Shown here: piece after piece, positions 53,475 to 64,000 of the stretch
Layout: every line of letters begins with the position of its first letter
Position numbering within the stretch: the first letter of the stretch is position 1
DNA from: Balanoglossus misakiensis
Lineage: Eukaryota; Hemichordata
Direction: 5' to 3'
DNA length: 64,000 nucleotides
Assembly (NCBI GenBank): GCA_040954595.2
Contig: CM082580.2
Span: forward strand, 1,736,001 to 1,800,000
Notes under the pieces: generated by a model
Told to the model about the DNA's origin: nothing
The model's input: only the letters and a program-made list of their open reading frames with translations
Database searches by the model: none
Made by a program: the position numbers and the translations under genes

Positions 53475-55609
53475 TTTTATCATGCCCACCATTTACATGT
53501 ATATTTAAAATTTGAGAAAGAAATATAGTTTATTAGTACAAAGGTGAATGATTGAATTTGTAAATAAATAATAATAAAATAAATTAGTTAAGTAATTTAT
53601 TAAACACTCTACGTTTTAATGAATTGAAAGTTGAAGAAATCAAGGTAGGTAAATATGAATATACACACATTTAAAAAAATCATTAGCATAGTACTGTTTT
53701 GGCAATTCATTTCAAATAGATATAATACTCTGACAACATAGATTGCTGGCAAAGTCCCATCAAGATTTGCAAAGAAACCTACGCCTTCATTTAATTTTAA
53801 TTCCGTGAAGTAGGCATCTGGCGAAATCTTGACCGGAAGGGCAACTCATCAATTGCAGGGTTGTCAAAAAATTGTGCGGTGTACATATCAGTTTGCTCTG
53901 ACAATGACATCAACTCTAACACATCACCAGGAAAGAACAGCTGAAAAAAGTCAACGGGTGCAAAGTCATCAGTGTCAACTCATAAACCTTAGCGACGATC
54001 GTATACAGACAAACAGTCCGGTGTGTAATTGTCATTTACGTCATACAAAACCCACCGCGTGTCACCATCAACGTTACGACGTCCGAGAACATGGCAAAAA
54101 CCCTCCCTCTCTCTCTGTCTCTACTCTGTTTTCTCCGTGTCTGGCTTCTATTTCTGGTTCTATGATGTTGTTTTCCGTAATTTGGCCTCCGCTATCGCTA
54201 TGATCGCTGTCACTATTCTGAAAGACTTGTTCAAGAACTTCGTCGGCATCAAACTGTGCCATTTTTAAAAACCAAGTGAATGGAAAAATATGATCGGGGC
54301 GACCTAAAACCAGCTGTATAAGGAAACCCTTTGATGACAAAATCGACTTGATTGTTTACAATACATATGCGCATGCTCAATTAGGGTTGACCCCTGTCCT
54401 ATATATAGCCATACAAAATGAGTAAATAAGCAACGAACATAAAATAGAACAGACCCAGTAACGGACGCGACCTTGGCGCATTTATGCGCCTCCCGCATTC
54501 TGACTGCCGGCGCAGAAAACGCCCTCCCGCAGCGAAAGTGTTAAACCCCCCTGAAATTTTTCCTTGCCTTTTTTGCAAAATACAGAATAATTTTTCAAGA
54601 CATCGCGTCCAACATCGCGAAACTTATAATAGGCTAATATGAGCATTTGTGAACAGATAAACAGTTAGGCGTAGGTCGCACTATACATGTATAGGGCTTA
54701 GTCGATATACTCGTGTCAACAATGGCGCGATTCAAGCGCCTGTACCACCTGTTGCAGTCATCTCAACAACAAGCTGACCGACTAAATATACTTGGAATCG
54801 GACAAGAGTGTGATAAGGTTTATCAGTGGAATCTAACCGACGTGCCATGCTCAATGCAATGCAGGGCCGGGTTAACACAGATTTGAGTCTTAGCAAGGCT
54901 GGCTTCTCTAGCTTGAGTGGTCGTCGTGTCGAGCGCTCTGCATGGATGATACACATCCTCTTATACCAGCGCAAACTCCACTGCAGTTGCCACGACCTAG
55001 TAGGATGTTCAGTTGCTGTCATGCCCAGTCTACGCTTCAGTGGGCTGCTTTGTTCATTCTAAAAAATAATTCTAAAAATAGAATTTCAAGGATTTGTGGG
55101 CATTTTTTTCCAACAAACAATGTACATAATTTAAGCGCAGCGCGACGAGAGCTTCCGTTTGAAGTTTTTTTAACCAGTTTGTATAATTTAATGTTGGATG
55201 GCAGCCTATATATTTTTTGATCATTACTGGAATAGAGGATTTCTTTCATGCTGTTATCAGTAAGAGGAGTTCTCGTTTATTGGTCCTATATTACGATACA
55301 CACTAATATTTACATATAAATCTGATGAACTTGATCTCACAGTAAAAAACAACAACACTTCCTGCTCTGAACGATTGATTTATCTTTTAAATCACGACAA
55401 TTTGTGCCTTTAAAGAAAATAATACTAATTTTTTAAACAATCCATAATTAAACAAGGTTGTAAAGTCTGGGTCGTTGGGAACATGGCAGAGGGATAGTCG
55501 TCAACTATTTTTATATTGACCTAATTTCAAAAATGTGTGATATTGATAATGAAATGTGTCAACTGATGTGTGGGTGTAGAATAGAATTAGTGTGATTGCA
55601 GTAACTTAC
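53475..55609. other. Intronic interval with unassigned frames
   Basis: A minus-strand frame from ATG at 54,262 (FDADEVLEQVF, then an Asp/Ser-rich NSDSDHSDSGG) looks like an acidic protein start of the kind seen in transposase genes. It has no catalytic part nearby. A plus-strand ATG at 54,722 opens about 56 codons. Neither is strong enough to call. Confidence 0.25.
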
Positions 55610-55708
55610 TTTATCCTGCACGTCGACGATGGCATTGGATTGCAGTAGAAGTTTCACCACGCCACCATGGCCTTTTAATGCTGCATAGTGTAACGGTGCC
55701 TCACCATA
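55610..55708 (-). CDS. Ankyrin-Roc-COR-death protein, ankyrin repeat exon
   Basis: Exactly 99 bp = 33 codons = one ankyrin repeat: YGEAPLHYAALKGHGGVVKL, then LLQSNAIVDVQDK. Acceptor CCCACAG, donor GTAAGT, phase 0 at both ends, so repeats of this gene can be added or lost as exon cassettes. Earlier ankyrin exons probably lie beyond 64,000. Confidence 0.85.
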
Positions 55709-56154
55709 CTGTGGGAATACAAAAAATAATGTGTCAATGAGCATCCCTGACTATAACATTCAAATGGAACACACAGTGTTTCATTAAACATGCACTGTAC
55801 TCACATTCTGAAACATTCAATTTTGAGATGGCACAACACTTTTGCCGACACTTTTTTTCTTGTTTTTGGGTGGGGGGATAAATTAATAGTAGAATACATC
55901 CCAGTCCCCAACGTAATGGAAATGAATGCATGATGTGGTTATAGGGCAGTGTCCTTTGACGGTACATTAACATCACAGGTATTCTTTTACTTGAGATTTA
56001 TGATACACGCGTGTGTTGTTTTCATTTGAAGATGCCCTCTGTACAATACCTCAAACTGACAATTATCTAAATATTATAAAAACCTAGACAGCAGTTTCAT
56101 TACCCCTTAAAAGAGCATTGGAATTAGCCAAACAAATAACGACAATTATGAATT

Positions 56155-57240
56155 AAAGCTGCAAGCAGCATTGAAGTGGCCCAAGCATAGGGATAATAAC
56201 CATTAGACTCCATTCAGGGTTGTACCATTCACATGCGTAGGCTGTATTTGCTCTGGATGTGGAGATATGGGGAAGTAGGCAACCACCCGAAATGCATGTC
56301 CTACAAGTACAAACACCACAACCAAAAGTGAACTTCTACGTTATGTAAGTACTTCAGTAAGTACTTCAAAGGTTAGCTTAGGGTACCCAAAAATTGGGCC
56401 AAAAATTTGGATTCCTATTTGGGTCATATTCAAGACAACGGAAAATCCTCGCCCTTTGGGTTTGTCAAATTAGGTATGGCCATAATAATGAGTTACAGAT
56501 GGCCCCAGGAATTGAGAATTTCATGACGGTCCTACCCTACCCCTCCAAACATCTGGCTATATATGCTGTGTATGCTAACATATGGAAAGCAGGTCAATGG
56601 ACACCTGAGGTCACCCAAAAATTTGACAAAAACATTTCATTCCTGTTTATGTCATGTGCAACAAATCCTACATTTGCAGGCCTTTTCACTTTGCCTACCA
56701 TTAGGTATGCACGTAATACATGAATGAAGCAGGTGTCACAGGTATCCCCTGTATTTGGCATTTCATGATAGTTTCATCCCTCCAAATACCAAGGCTGCAC
56801 CTGTACAACGTGCTGAGATATGGCACTGTACGACAGAGGCCATCCAAATCACCTTATACATTTGGGCAAAAACCTTACAAAAACCTTACATTCGTCCCTG
56901 TGGAACAAAAACCACACCTATCGCCCTGTTGGTTAGTGTCCAATTAAATGTACAAAATCAATGACTTAGGCAGGTGCAACAGGTGACCCCGCCTTTGGTA
57001 TATCATTATGGTCCCATACGTATATGCCCCCCCCCCTCTCCCCAAGCCAAAGCTGCATGCATCCGCTGTGGATGCTCACTAAGCAAAAGTAGGTGAAATG
57101 TCACATAAGGTCGCCCACAACTTGACAGGAAAATCGGACTTCATATTGATCCATGTGCAACAAATACCACGCTAGCATCCCTTTCATTGACCCCACAATT
57201 ACGCATGCACATAATTATTGAGTTACGCAGGAGTCACAGG
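56155..57240. repeat. Dispersed 239-bp-unit family, reversed, degenerate copy
   Basis: Starts AGCTGCAAGCAGCATTGAAG and continues with reversed, diverged units (ATGCACATAATT, CAGGTGTCACAGGT). Confidence 0.75.
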
Positions 57241-57349
57241 TGACCCCCGAATCAGGCGTATTATTTTGGCCCCATACAGCTGCATGTAGCTGTGTGCCGT
57301 TCGGCGACCTGATAACCCCCACGGCCATCTGCGGGCCGACCCCAATACT

Positions 57350-57840
57350 AAATGTCCAGTTGCAACGTCACAACTGAAGTAGGAACTTTTGAACGGCAAC
57401 GAAGCCTGATCTCTGTTTATTGCTGGTACCATACACCCTTCGTGCAAGAAAATCACTGGTCTGCTTACGTATTTCGGCCAATTTCCCGAACTACTATCCA
57501 CTACATGTGACTACCATGCTAATGAAACCTCCCACAACATTAGCGACTTAGGGTCAAAGTTCCCTGCCGCAATGCTAACCAGTGTAGCCGGGTCTGCGTA
57601 GACACATTTGAACGGCAACAGCTTACAAACTCAGCGTAATTCAATAAAACACAGCCCTAACACAGCCTGAACTCCGATTATGTGTTGTCCCAAAATTCAT
57701 TCCGTGGAAAATAATCACTGGTCTTTTTACGTATTTCAGCCGATTTTCCAAGGACTACTGCAACCCGCCAGAAGTGAGTACCCTGCTAATGAGCGCTCCA
57801 CAAAATTACGTAATGACGGTCAAAGTCCGATGCCCCAGTG
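57350..57840. repeat. Diverged tandem duplication, about 235 bp
   Basis: TTTGAACGGCAAC, ATCACTGGTCT-x-x-TTACGTATTTC and ATGCTAATGA recur in the same order in two halves. No coding region. Confidence 0.6.
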
Positions 57841-58189
57841 TTCGTCCTCAGCCCACCAAAAAATGTAAAAAATATTACAAAAATCTTCTTCTCAAAATCG
57901 ACGTGGCCTAGGACCTTGAAATTTGGCACAGGGGATTTTGGCCACATGGTCTGCAAAAATCGCGAAAAGAATGTACATGCCCCCATTAAAGTGCAAATTA
58001 GGTCAATTTGAAAATTTCGCGTGATTATAGCCTCCAAGTCACGTGACTAATTACAAATTCAAAGGGCAGGTGCACAAGTACTCATGGGCCCCACCTACCG
58101 TGCCAAGTTTCATAAGCACAGAGGTAGCGTTTTTTAAGAAAAGTGAGAGCAAAAATAACGACTCAAGAAGAAAGAAGAAATATAGCTGC

Positions 58190-59141
58190 AAGCAGCGGTG
58201 ATGGGCACAAGCTTAAGCCGAAGGTCAAAGGTCATATGTGGTCACCAAAAATTTGGGCAAAACGTTTTAATCCCTATACTAGTCCAGGTCCAACAGAAAC
58301 CAGACCTCCAGCCCTATTGGTTCGCCTAGAATTAGATATGCACATAATTAATGAGGTAAAGTATAAGGCTCCCTTAGGAGTTCCATGCCTCCTAATGCCA
58401 AGGCTGTATCTGCGTGGGTTGCCGAGATATGGTAAAGTAGGTCAAAGGTCACCTGATGTCACCCAAAATTGGGCAAGAAATTTTAACCCCATACTGGTCC
58501 ATGTTCAACAAAAATCAAACCTCTAGCCCTATTGGCTAGCCTGGAATTAGGTATGCACATAATTAATGAGATAAGCAGGTGTCACAGGTGACCCCTAATT
58601 GTGTCTTTTCAATTTTAGTCACAACCCTCCAAACGCCAAGTCTGTACCTGCTGTGGATGCCAAGATATAAGAAAGTAGGTCTAAGGTCACCTGAGGTCAC
58701 CCAAAATTTGGGCAAACATTTTTGATCCCATACTGCTCCATGTCCCACAAGAACAAAACCTCTAGCTGTATTAGTTAGCCTGGAATTAGGTATGCACATA
58801 ATTAATGAGTTAAGCAGGTGTTACAGGTGAGCCCAATATTTTGCCTTTTATTGTGGTCCCGTGTTGCTCACGGGCCAATAGAGAGTCACTGAACAGGACC
58901 ATTGCACAGACCTGAACATAGCGTAATAGCTTAACTATAGAAAGTATAGGCCCATGGCTGGGTCCAAAAGTATGGAAAACTAATAATATTTAAAAGTTTT
59001 CTTCTCAAAATTGACTTGGCCCACGGGTTTGATATTTGGCATGTAGGACACTGACCACATTGTCCACAAAGCAGCTGAACAGAATTTTGATATCTCCATT
59101 CATATGCAAATTAGGCCCGTTTGAAAACTTTGCCCATATAT
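58190..59141. repeat. Dispersed 239-bp-unit family, reversed copy split by LINE
   Basis: Starts AGCTGCAAGCAGCGGTGATG and carries reversed units with AGGTCAAAGGTCA cores at about 58,210 and 58,440. The copy resumes after the LINE at 62,789 and ends near 62,890. Confidence 0.8.
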
Positions 59142-59212
59142 GGTCATCAGGTCAAGGTCGGACAAACCTAAAAGAAACTGTTTATGCTCCTGTACAAAAT
59201 GCATGCCAGATG

Positions 59213-60769
59213 GAACAAGAACTGTCATTTTTAATCTGGAATGTAAATGGATTGCGTGATAAGATTGACAAGAGTGATTTTCGTGAATATATTTGCTCCT
59301 TTGAATTTATATGTCTCACTGAGACTTGGCTTCAAAAAGGAAGTGATGTTTTCCTAGAAGGTTTTAAGAATGTTCACGTTGCAGGACAGAGAAAACAGAA
59401 GTATGGAAGAGCATCTGGTGGGATCTCAGTATTTTTCCGCGAAAATAACAGTTGTAATCTGGATGTAAAGTTTCTTGCTAAGAGTCAATCACAAAATATT
59501 TGTTGGTCTGTGATTACAAGAAACACTCACCCCATTTTCGTAATTGCTGGAATTTATAGACCCCCTGAGGGTTCAAACTTTGTTGAAAAGGATTTTTTGG
59601 ATATCCTAGAAAATGATGTAATCAAATACACCGCTAAATATAATTGTGATATGATTCTTGCAGGGGACTTTAATGGTAGGACGGGAAACTTTTCAGGAAA
59701 AGCAGATGTAAATGATATTTATCTACCATCAGATGAATATTGTAACGACTCGTATGATTTACCTGAAAGGAGTTCTATGGACGAAGGGATAAATAACTAT
59801 GGTCGGCAACTGCTAAATTTCTGTTCATCTACACGATTGTATATTGTAAATGGTAGACTTGGTCAAGACCATGGGGTTGGAATGTATACTTATATTTAAA
59901 AAAAAGGCACATGTGTTAATGACTATGTTTTGACAGCGGGAAGTGTTTTCCCAAAATTTAAGCATTTTAAGGTTGGGCAACGTATAGAATCTGACCATAT
60001 GCCTTTGGAATTTACTTTAACATGTAAAGGAGCTGGAAATCCACAACTCCTGCAGAATACTATACGTACATGAGTACCCCAAACCCGTTTGAGATGGTCT
60101 CATGAGCAAAAAGAAATGTTTCACTGCAATTTCCAGACAGAATCAACAGGTCAATTATGTATCACTTTTTATGATAATATTGCCCAGGGTGAGTTGAATG
60201 TAGCTGCTGTTTGTTTAACTGATATTATAAATTCATGTTGTAACTTTATGAAAGTGAAGGTAAATACTTTTAACAACACAAATTTAAAAAGAGAGAACCC
60301 TTGGTTTGATAAAGAGTGTTTAACACTGAAGAAAGAAGTCTATCGCTCTCTCAACCATTTCAGGCACTGTAGAACCAAAAACAGTTTAGAAAATTATATG
60401 CATTTGAAATCAGTTTATAGAAAATTAATTAGTGAAAAGAAACAAAATTACAAGAAACAACAGCGGGAGGAACTTGTTTTTCTTTCCTCTCAGGCAAATT
60501 CTAGGTTGTTTTGGCAAAAGGTCCGTAAGAGCCCTACATATATGTCAACAAACATCTCTGAGGAGAGCTGGTTTGATTATTTCAAATACCTTTTTAACCC
60601 GAAAATGGTTGAAACAGAGGATATGAAAGACTTTTATTCTTCTATCCAGAACTATGTAAATGACTTAAACTTTAATGATGTGAGCAGTTCGGATGTTGAC
60701 TGTTCAGCCTTAAACCAGGTTATTTCTATGGCCGAAATTAAAAGTAGTATAGCAAAGTTTAAAAAATAA
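59213..60769 (+). pseudogene. LINE endonuclease region with two nonsense codons
   Basis: The AP-endonuclease fold is visible: LSFLIWNVNGLRDK, LTETWLQKGS, GRASGGISVFF, IAGIYRPPEG, DMILAGDFNGR and the closing SDHMPLEFTL (all three catalytic regions present). The same frame is interrupted by TAA at 59,897-59,899 and TGA at about 60,072-60,074. It then continues through a helical linker to a stop at 60,767-60,769, where an extra A in an A-rich run shifts the frame before the RT motif KAPGYDG. Confidence 0.85.
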
Positions 60770-62669
60770 TAAAGCCCCTGGGTATGATGGCATACAAGCA
60801 GAATTTTGGAAACATGCACCTGAAGGGATTTTTGATATGCTGTTCACACTTTTCAATGAAGTTTTTGATAAAGGGATCTTCCCCCATCAGTGGGCAATGG
60901 GATTGATTAGCCCTATACACAAGAAGGGAAACAGAGACACCCCCGGAAATTACCGTAGTATTATGCTTCTTAACGTTGTAAGTAAAATTTATACATTTAT
61001 TTTAACAGATAGACTTGTACATTGGTTTGATGAGTTCAATGAAATTGTGGAACCTCAGAGTGGATTCAGAAAGAAAAGAAATACTTTGGATAACATTTTT
61101 ATTTTACGTACACTTATTGAAAAGTATGTTTTCCATTTAAAGAGTCGCCTATATTGTGCCTTTATAGACTACGAAAAAGCATTCGACAGGGTTCACCATT
61201 ATTCACTTTTCTATAAACTAGCCATGACAGGCATGAGGGGTAAACTTTTGTCTTCGTTATACGCTATGTATTCGCATGTTAAAGCAGCAGTTAAAACTCT
61301 GCATGGGGTGACCAATTTTTTTGATATTAATATAGGAGTCCAACAAGGTTCTGTTATTTCCCCCCTTTTGTTTTGCTTCTACATTAATGACATTGAATAC
61401 GCTCTAACACAAGGTAGAGAAACTGTTGTCTATGCCAACACAGTAAAATTGTTGTATTTACTCTATGCTGATGATCTTGCTTTATTTAGCAGCACTCCCA
61501 TTGGTCTACAGCGTTTGCTGAATAGACTGGCAGATTATTGTAAAAAGTGGAGACTCACTGTTAATCTTAACAAAACAAAAATTATTGTTTTCCGTAAGGC
61601 TGGAAGTTTGAAGAAAAGTGAAAAATGGTTTTTGAATGGGAAAAAGATAGAAGTTGTTTCTAAATATAACTATCTGGGTGTAATATTTTCCAGTTCTGGA
61701 ATCTGGTTTCAAGCTCAAAAATATATTTCAGAACAAGCCAGGAAAGCTCTTTACTTAGTACAAAGTAGCCTTTGTAAAGTAGATGGAATACAGCCAGACA
61801 TTGCTTTCAGAGTTTTCGATTGTAAAATATTGCCAGTCCTTCTTTATGGCAGTGCAATTTGGGGGACCAATGATTTTATAGATGTGGAAAAGATTCATCA
61901 CAGATTTTGTAAGTTTCTTTTGGGTGTACGTATAAATACAACAAACTCAGCGGTTCGGGGAGAACTAGGAAGGTATCCCATTCGCATACAAATTTATATA
62001 CAAATATTACGTTTTTGGTTCAAATGTGTTAATCCAACTTCACCAAAAATAGTTACAGATTGTTATAAATACCAATATAATAGGGCTGAAAAAGGTTATA
62101 AATGCTGGGGGCTGTTTGTGAAAAATTTACTCTGTAATTATGGTTTTGCTGAGATATGGGCTTTCCAAGACTCAGTAAATGGAGCTTTCTTTTTACCTCT
62201 GTTCAAACAAAGATGTCAAGACATTTCAATACAGGAATGGCAAACTGAAATAAGATGTAGCTCAAAACTGAGTACTTACTGTATGTTTAAAAATAAGTTT
62301 TCATGCGAGAAATATTTAGAATGTATTTCAGACACAGTCTACAGATTTGCGTTGTCTCGTTTTAGATTATCATCACACAATTTAAATATTGAACAGGGAA
62401 GAAAACATGGGGTTCCACGCGAACGAAGACTTTGTCCATTTCAATCTTGTGATTCTGTAGAAGATGAGTTCCATTTTTTATTGGTATGCCCAGTATATCA
62501 GTGTATTAGAGAGAGATTTAACCCAAAATTCTTCTATGACACACCCCATGAGTGGAAATTTACTTTATTACTTCAGTCAAACAAACTATACACAGTACAA
62601 AATCTTGCCAGATACATCTTTTATGCTTTTAAACAGCGACATAAACTCCTGGATGATGATCCAGAGTAA
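60770..62669 (+). pseudogene. LINE reverse transcriptase region, open frame
   Basis: From just after the frameshift the frame is open for over 600 codons. RT motifs: GISPIHKKG-like start (LISPIHKKGN), GFRKKRNTLDNI, AFIDYEKAFDRV, GVQQGSVISPLLF, LYADDLALFSS (catalytic YADD) and NLNKTKIIVF. The C-terminus has SSHNLNIEQGRKHGV, then a Cys/His cluster (LCPFQSC, DEFHFLLVCPVY). An L2/CR1-like or related APE clade is likely; the exact clade was not resolved. Confidence 0.85.
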
Positions 62670-62788
62670 AACTGTACGAGGAACGAACCCTCAAGTGACT
62701 GTAAATTTTGATATTCTTTTTTGTTGTGTACAATATGGCTGGTGGCCAATAGTACTGAATAAATGCATTATTATTGGTCATCAGGTCA

Positions 62789-62930
62789 CACGACTTATTA
62801 AACATTCACAAAGGTACTGCACCAGCTCCCATAGGCCTGCACCACTGTGCCAAGTTTGAGATTTGTAGGTTCAGCCGTTTTCAAGATCCTATTCAGTCTG
62901 CACGATAGCCCCAACTTCCTGTACCTATGA
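62789..62930. repeat. Remainder of 239-bp-unit family after LINE
   Basis: Continues the host repeat (GACTTATTAAACATTCACAA, then CATAGGCCTGCACCACTGTG), matching the reverse complement of about 49,550-49,650. Confidence 0.85.
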
Positions 62931-63625
62931 ATGCCGGGTAATATCCGCAACAGAGGCGTTATCCATGCACGTAATTGAAAGTAAACAAAAGCCAGCGATA
63001 TTGGCGAATTTAAGTTGCGGTTTTCTCGTAAACTAGAGAATTACTTTACTATTATGAGGATGGGAGGTGTCGACTGCATGTCTGACGAACGTTGTACAGT
63101 AATTTGTTGATAAATATACATTTTTCAAAACATATTTTTTTTTACTCTGAATTAAGGTTGCTAAAATTCCTTAATTTGAAGCATACTCGACTTTCAACAT
63201 TTGTACTTTTTGGTCTAAAGACTGGATTGCCGATTTGTGTGGATTAAACGTACCTCAGTGTGTAAATAAACGAAAATCAGGTCAACTGGGTTCACTGAGC
63301 GCGCTTGCTGTCGGCAGAAATGTAGCCAATTTACGTTAGTCGGTATTGGGCAAAATCCGAATATTTTGTCAATTTTAGGGCAAAATCTTGGTCTTGACGT
63401 CAACTCTGTGCAAAAAAGGCTGCTACTATCGTGTTCGGGAAGTCATGGACTGTCCCGGTAAGCGGGTCCTATGATGCTGCCGGTTCCGTAGGATTCCTCA
63501 GCGCGTGACCAAATAGAGAGTGCATTTTCCGGGGGATTTACAGACCTCTCTTTGATATGTTGTACTTTTTGGTCTAAAAATCATATCAGCAATCATGTAT
63601 GAAAAATATGCCCTTCTGATATTAC
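62931..63625. other. No gene seen
   Basis: Unique-looking sequence without a supported feature. Confidence 0.4.
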
Positions 63626-63731
63626 CTTTCATTCCAAAATAGTCAAATGTGCAGTCAAATGCTAAGATGTGCCCGTAGGATAATATAAATATGAGGAAAA
63701 ATATAGAAAATGCTATTATTTTCGAGTCCAT
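63626..63731 (-). CDS. Possible first exon of a secreted protein
   Basis: ATG at 63,731 in a good context (ACAAAATGG). Then a hydrophobic stretch IIAFSIFFLIFIL with a likely cleavage region near GHILA, then FDCTFDYFGMK, and a donor (AAAG followed by GTAATA). 35 codons plus one base. No second exon was found in the 63.0-63.6 kb interval, so this rests on a signal-peptide-like profile and one splice site; chance is possible. Confidence 0.3.
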
Positions 63732-64000
63732 TTTGTTCAAACGTTTGAGCCATTAGGAGAGTGCAAACCCCTACACCGACACATGGTTTACTCCAGGGAT
63801 CTTTCAGCTTCAAAATGCAACACTCTCGGTTTACCGCCTACCCAGATTTTGTTTTGGAATGCGTGAGTTCGAAGACATCCATAATAAACCATTGATTGAC
63901 ACACGCCAGATTTCAGTCATGTGAGCATTTAGCGCCGCATTGTCCAATCCAGTTTTATTTTCTTGAATGCAGCACGTCATTTGTCACTCCCCATAAAGTT

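Larger units (their letters stand above)
59155..62775 (+). mobile_element. APE-type LINE with 13-bp target-site duplication
   Basis: GGTCATCAGGTCA stands at 59,142-59,154 and again at 62,776-62,788, and the host repeat is continuous across the join. The inside encodes an AP-like endonuclease followed by reverse transcriptase. The 3' end is AATAAATGCATTATTATT, a short ATT tail with no poly(A). ORF1 is absent, so the copy is probably 5'-truncated just before the endonuclease. Confidence 0.9.

Noticed and set aside
54732-55022. 96-codon minus-strand frame
   Set aside because: No domain-like pattern; opposite-strand frames of equal length overlap it.

Overview
This is a eukaryotic, almost certainly invertebrate animal, window. 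Coding sequence is cut into short exons with GT/AG borders, repeats dominate, and the transposons include DIRS-type, restriction-like-endonuclease LINE, APE LINE, THAP and TTAA-type families. The host gene combines ankyrin repeats, Roc, COR and a death-like domain. That mix would fit a cephalochordate (amphioxus) or a similar invertebrate deuterostome, but the species is an inference; no rRNA or tRNA was recognised.

Layout. (1) Positions 1-24,499 are largely a tandem satellite with a unit of about 130 bp, in three blocks (1-1,770; 3,537-8,259; 16,508-24,499). Between blocks 1 and 2 lies an array of about 239-bp units, full of TGACCT half-sites. Between blocks 2 and 3 sits an 8.25-kb DIRS-like tyrosine-recombinase retrotransposon on the minus strand (8,260-16,507). 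It has short inverted ends, a gag-like zinc-knuckle gene split by an intron, an uninterrupted reverse transcriptase/RNase H gene, and an ALOG-like DNA-binding domain joined to a tyrosine recombinase across an A7 slippery heptamer. The gag intron is filled by about 100 copies of a 27-bp minisatellite.

(2) Positions 24,500-31,600 hold transposon debris: a decayed gene fragment, a 1.56-kb foldback element with modular arms, a THAP zinc-finger segment, and a spliced minus-strand gene that I read as DUF6589-like.

(3) Positions 33,355-55,708 hold the main host gene on the minus strand: two ankyrin exons, then Roc GTPase exons with P-loop and DxxGQ motifs, then COR and death-like exons. All junctions from 46,533 to the stop are in phase. 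Its introns contain a 3.6-kb inverted-repeat element, two TTAA-flanked MITEs, an RLE LINE lying between two (TATG)n tracts, a cluster of perfect palindromes with E-box and NRF1-like sites, and several copies of the 239-bp-unit family.

(4) Positions 55,709-64,000 hold more of that family in reverse orientation, interrupted by a 3.6-kb APE-type LINE with a 13-bp target-site duplication, and at the end a possible signal-peptide exon.

The most unusual objects are the ALOG/DIRS element with its minisatellite intron and possible -1 frameshift site, the dispersed repeat carrying overlapping nuclear-receptor-type direct repeats, and the pair of compensating hairpins at 49.4 kb. All domain names are from reading the translated sequence by eye; no database search was made.
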